Shown: in pieces, positions 60,701 through 62,765 of the stretch
Numbering within the stretch: the stretch's first letter is position 1
How the letters are laid out: each line of letters begins with the position of its first letter
Assembly: GCA_039680225.1 (NCBI GenBank)
Contig: JBDKTK010000178.1
Span: 1-62,765 of the forward strand
Origin: JBDKTK01 sp039680225
GTDB lineage: Bacteria > Desulfobacterota > Syntrophia > Syntrophales > UBA4778
DNA: 62,765 nucleotides
Reading direction: 5' to 3'
Position numbers and translations under genes: made by a program
Notes under the pieces: generated by a model
Told to the model about the DNA's origin: nothing
Database searches by the model: none
Seen by the model: only the letters and a program-made list of their open reading frames with translations

Positions 60701-62596
60701 TTGGAGACGAACAGTCCGATGTCCGTTATTGACTTTCTCTTCGGCAAGCCCCTGCCCTCCACCCAGGACTCGGTGGAGAGGGTCGGTCCCGCTGCGGGGA
60801 TACCGATTTTCGGACTGGACGCCCTGGGTTCGGCGGCATACGGCCCCGAAGCGGCGCTCACGGTCCTCCTGCCTTTAGGACTTCTCGGCGTCCGCCATAT
60901 AGTGCCCCTCATGGGGGCCATCATCGTCCTGCTCGCAATCGTCTATTTTTCTTACTGGCAGACGATCGGCGCGTATCCGAAAGGGGGCGGATCATACACG
61001 GTTGCCGGCGAAAACCTCGGTCTTTTTCCGGGCCTGCTCGCCGCGTCCGCCCTGATGGTCGATTACGTCCTGGTCTCCGCGGTCGGGATCGCCGCCGGCA
61101 TCGGGGCCCTCGTTTCGGCGGTCCCCGGATTACAGCCGTTCACGCTCCTGCTGTGCCTTGCGGCCCTTGCGATCATCACCATTGTGAACCTGCGGGGCCT
61201 GCGGGACACGGGAGCCGCTTTCATAGTCCCCACGTATGTCTTTGTAGGCTGCCTTTTTGCCACTATCGCGCTGGGCGCCTGGAAGACCGTTCTCGCCGGC
61301 GGGCACCCTGTGCCCGTAATCTCCCCGCCGGGGCCCGAACCCGCCATGGAGGCGGCCGGCCTGTGGCTCATGATGAGGGCTTTTTCCAACGGCTGCACGG
61401 CAATGACCGGCATCGAGGCCATCAGCAACGGCGTGCAGGCTTTCCGGGAGCCGCGGATAAGGTCCGCCCGCCTTTCCCTGACGCTGATCATTTCCATACT
61501 GATCCTGCTGCTTGCCGGAATAGCATACATGTGCAGCGTTTACGGAATCGCCGCCACCCGGCCCGGAGAGTCCGGATATGAAAGCGTGCTGTCGCAGCTG
61601 GTCGCCGCAGTCACCGGAAAGGGGATATTCTATTACGTTACGATGGGCGCCATTCTCCTGGTGCTTGCCCTGCAGGCCAACACCGCTTTCGCCGATTTTC
61701 CCCGCCTTTGCCGCGCGATTTCCGAGCAGGGTTACCTGCCGCGCTCTTTTGCCAACCGCGGCAGGCGCCTGGTCTATTCGCACGGGACAATCATGCTCGT
61801 GCTCCTGACGGGCTTTCTCCTCATCATGTTTGATGGGGTAGTCGACCGCCTGATCCCGCTGTTTGCCATAGGCGCTTTCATCGCCTTCACGCTGTCGCAG
61901 GCCGGCATGGTCGGGCACTGGAAGAGAAAGGGGGGGCGCTTTGCCTTGCGCAGCATGCTTATCAACGGCCTCGGCGCCGCCGCCACCGCTTCAACAGTGA
62001 TCGTCGTGATTGTCTCGAAATTCTCGGAAGGCGCGTGGATAACGCTCATCCTCATCCCGGGCCTGATTTTCACCATGATGAGGGTCCGGCACCACTATGA
62101 AAGGGATATCCGGGAAATTGCCGGCACCCCCGAGCTGATGGCCCGCGACCTTCGCCGGCCCCTGGTGGTGGTGCCCATCGAGGACTGGAGCAGGGTGTCG
62201 CAAAAGGCCCTGCATTTCGCGATAGCGACCTCGCCGGATGTGATTGCCCTGCACATATCCTCCGAAGAGCCGGATGAGGATGAAGGAAACCTGTCCCGGG
62301 AATGGAAAAATTGCGTCGAGCTGCCCAGCCGCAACGCCGGGATCCCGGCGCCCCGGCTGGTCGAGATCAAATCTCCGTTCCGCTATGTCGTCGCGCCCAT
62401 AATAGATTACATTTTCGACCTTGAACAATCCCATCCGGACCGCCAGATAGCGGTGATCATCCCCATCCTGGTGGAACGGCGCTGGTACCAGCGTTTCCTG
62501 CACAACCAGCGCGGCGAATTGCTTTCGCACCTCCTGCTGGCGAAAGGGAACCGGAGGATAGTGATCATGAATGTCCCCTGGTATCTAAACGAATAA
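60701..62596 (+). CDS. APC-superfamily permease, KimA-like potassium importer
   Basis: 631 aa. About 12 hydrophobic segments (to about residue 460) then a C-terminal soluble domain of about 160 residues with RRPLVVVPIEDWSRVSQKAL, resembling the cytosolic part of KimA/KUP-type K+ importers. FGLDALGSAAYGPEAAL and TVAGENLGLFPG are typical of KimA-like APC proteins. High-affinity K+ uptake is the likely role. Start uncertain: TTG at 60701 or ATG at 60719. Confidence 0.82.
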   Translation: METNSPMSVIDFLFGKPLPSTQDSVERVGPAAGIPIFGLDALGSAAYGPEAALTVLLPLGLLGVRHIVPLMGAIIVLLAIVYFSYWQTIGAYPKGGGSYTVAGENLGLFPGLLAASALMVDYVLVSAVGIAAGIGALVSAVPGLQPFTLLLCLAALAIITIVNLRGLRDTGAAFIVPTYVFVGCLFATIALGAWKTVLAGGHPVPVISPPGPEPAMEAAGLWLMMRAFSNGCTAMTGIEAISNGVQAFREPRIRSARLSLTLIISILILLLAGIAYMCSVYGIAATRPGESGYESVLSQLVAAVTGKGIFYYVTMGAILLVLALQANTAFADFPRLCRAISEQGYLPRSFANRGRRLVYSHGTIMLVLLTGFLLIMFDGVVDRLIPLFAIGAFIAFTLSQAGMVGHWKRKGGRFALRSMLINGLGAAATASTVIVVIVSKFSEGAWITLILIPGLIFTMMRVRHHYERDIREIAGTPELMARDLRRPLVVVPIEDWSRVSQKALHFAIATSPDVIALHISSEEPDEDEGNLSREWKNCVELPSRNAGIPAPRLVEIKSPFRYVVAPIIDYIFDLEQSHPDRQIAVIIPILVERRWYQRFLHNQRGELLSHLLLAKGNRRIVIMNVPWYLNE

Positions 62597-62607
62597 TTCC
62601 GCCGGCA

Positions 62608-62765
62608 TCATCCCGCGGTCTTCGCCCACGCCCTCAGGACCTCGGCCACGCTCCAGGCCTGCGAGATGCAGCCGTGCGGCGTGAAGGGAGGCTCGGCGTC
62701 GAACACCTCGCTGATGGAGCCTATCCCCGCTTCCCCGAGGTGGGGGATGAAGGCTTCCAGGAAGG
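62608..62765 (-). CDS. Glycogen debranching enzyme (amylo-alpha-1,6-glucosidase), C-terminal end
   Basis: The last 52 residues of a gene that starts outside the window. SISEVFDAEPPFTP, then HGCISQAWSVAEVLRAW, is the characteristic C-terminus of the GDE_C family (the GC-QAWSVAEVLR motif). Stop codon at 62608-62610. It lies 11 bp from the stop of the convergent permease gene. Full length and N-terminal domain cannot be seen. Confidence 0.85.
   Translation of the reverse strand, partial: FLEAFIPHLGEAGIGSISEVFDAEPPFTPHGCISQAWSVAEVLRAWAKTAG

Noticed and set aside
1..62765. CRISPR arrays, tRNA, rRNA, transposases, prophage
   Set aside because: Scanned by eye for repeats with spacers, tRNA-like TTC loops and typical mobile gene products; none was convincing.

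Overview
The window is a 62.8 kb piece of a bacterial chromosome. It is GC-rich and densely packed, with about 60 protein-coding genes on both strands and no tRNA, rRNA, CRISPR array, transposase or prophage that I could see. The gene set suggests an anaerobic Desulfobacterota-type (former Deltaproteobacteria, Syntrophia/Geobacter-like) organism. Pointers are the GatCAB amidotransferase, tandem cytidylate-kinase-like proteins, a GAF protein beside gap, a fused double ThyX, a c-di-GMP PilZ/HD-GYP pair, AmmeMemoRadiSam and AtuA proteins, and a small conserved acidic protein. The taxonomic placement is an inference from gene content and style.

Layout. 1-3.9 kb (minus): partial uvrA with a consensus promoter, a SAM hydroxide adenosyltransferase translationally coupled to a DUF2600 (YtpB-like) terpene cyclase, and a universal stress protein. 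4-10.2 kb (mostly plus): cupin-MFS pair, tandem outer-membrane barrel paralogues each with its own terminator, a Na/Pi cotransporter with a PhoU domain, and an orphan amrS. 10.3-18.5 kb (mostly minus): GT-C glycosyltransferase, TM2 protein, B12/radical SAM protein, then amidohydrolase, split AtuA and a HIT protein. 18.6-22.5 kb (minus): M48 lipoprotein, gap, GAF, ybaK and a radical SAM protein. 22.7-29.6 kb (plus): mnmG, then a double-PilZ protein directly followed by a GAF-PAS-HD-GYP phosphodiesterase. 29.8-40.5 kb (minus): methyltransferase, small lipoprotein, the ilvB-ilvN-ilvC-ilvD operon under a leader-peptide attenuator, and tatB-tatC-PBP1A. 40.7-46.7 kb (plus): HDAC-like deacetylase, then gatC-gatA-gatB-mtnA-HAD. 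46.8-50.2 kb (minus): FmdB-type zinc ribbon, Ste24-like protease coupled to a fused ThyX. 50.4-62.6 kb (plus): MBL hydrolase, diguanylate cyclase, nitroreductase, corA, two tandem cytidylate-kinase-like genes, an MrfB-MrfA-like repair pair and a KimA-like APC permease. The right edge carries the C-terminus of a glycogen debranching enzyme (minus).

How genes work together. The branched-chain amino acid operon has a valine-rich leader peptide (25 codons) followed by a 13-bp terminator, and terminator-like hairpins between ilvB/ilvN and ilvC/ilvD. The PilZ and HD-GYP genes form a c-di-GMP receptor/degradation pair, with a separate GGDEF cyclase 22 kb away. The ThyX halves each retain different parts of the active-site motif, suggesting a fused pseudo-dimer. 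MrfAB-like genes and uvrA point to two separate DNA-repair functions. Most operons are short and show ATGA, GTGA or TGATG overlaps. Non-ATG starts (TTG for ilvB, tatB and gatC; GTG for several others) are supported by well-placed Shine-Dalgarno sequences.
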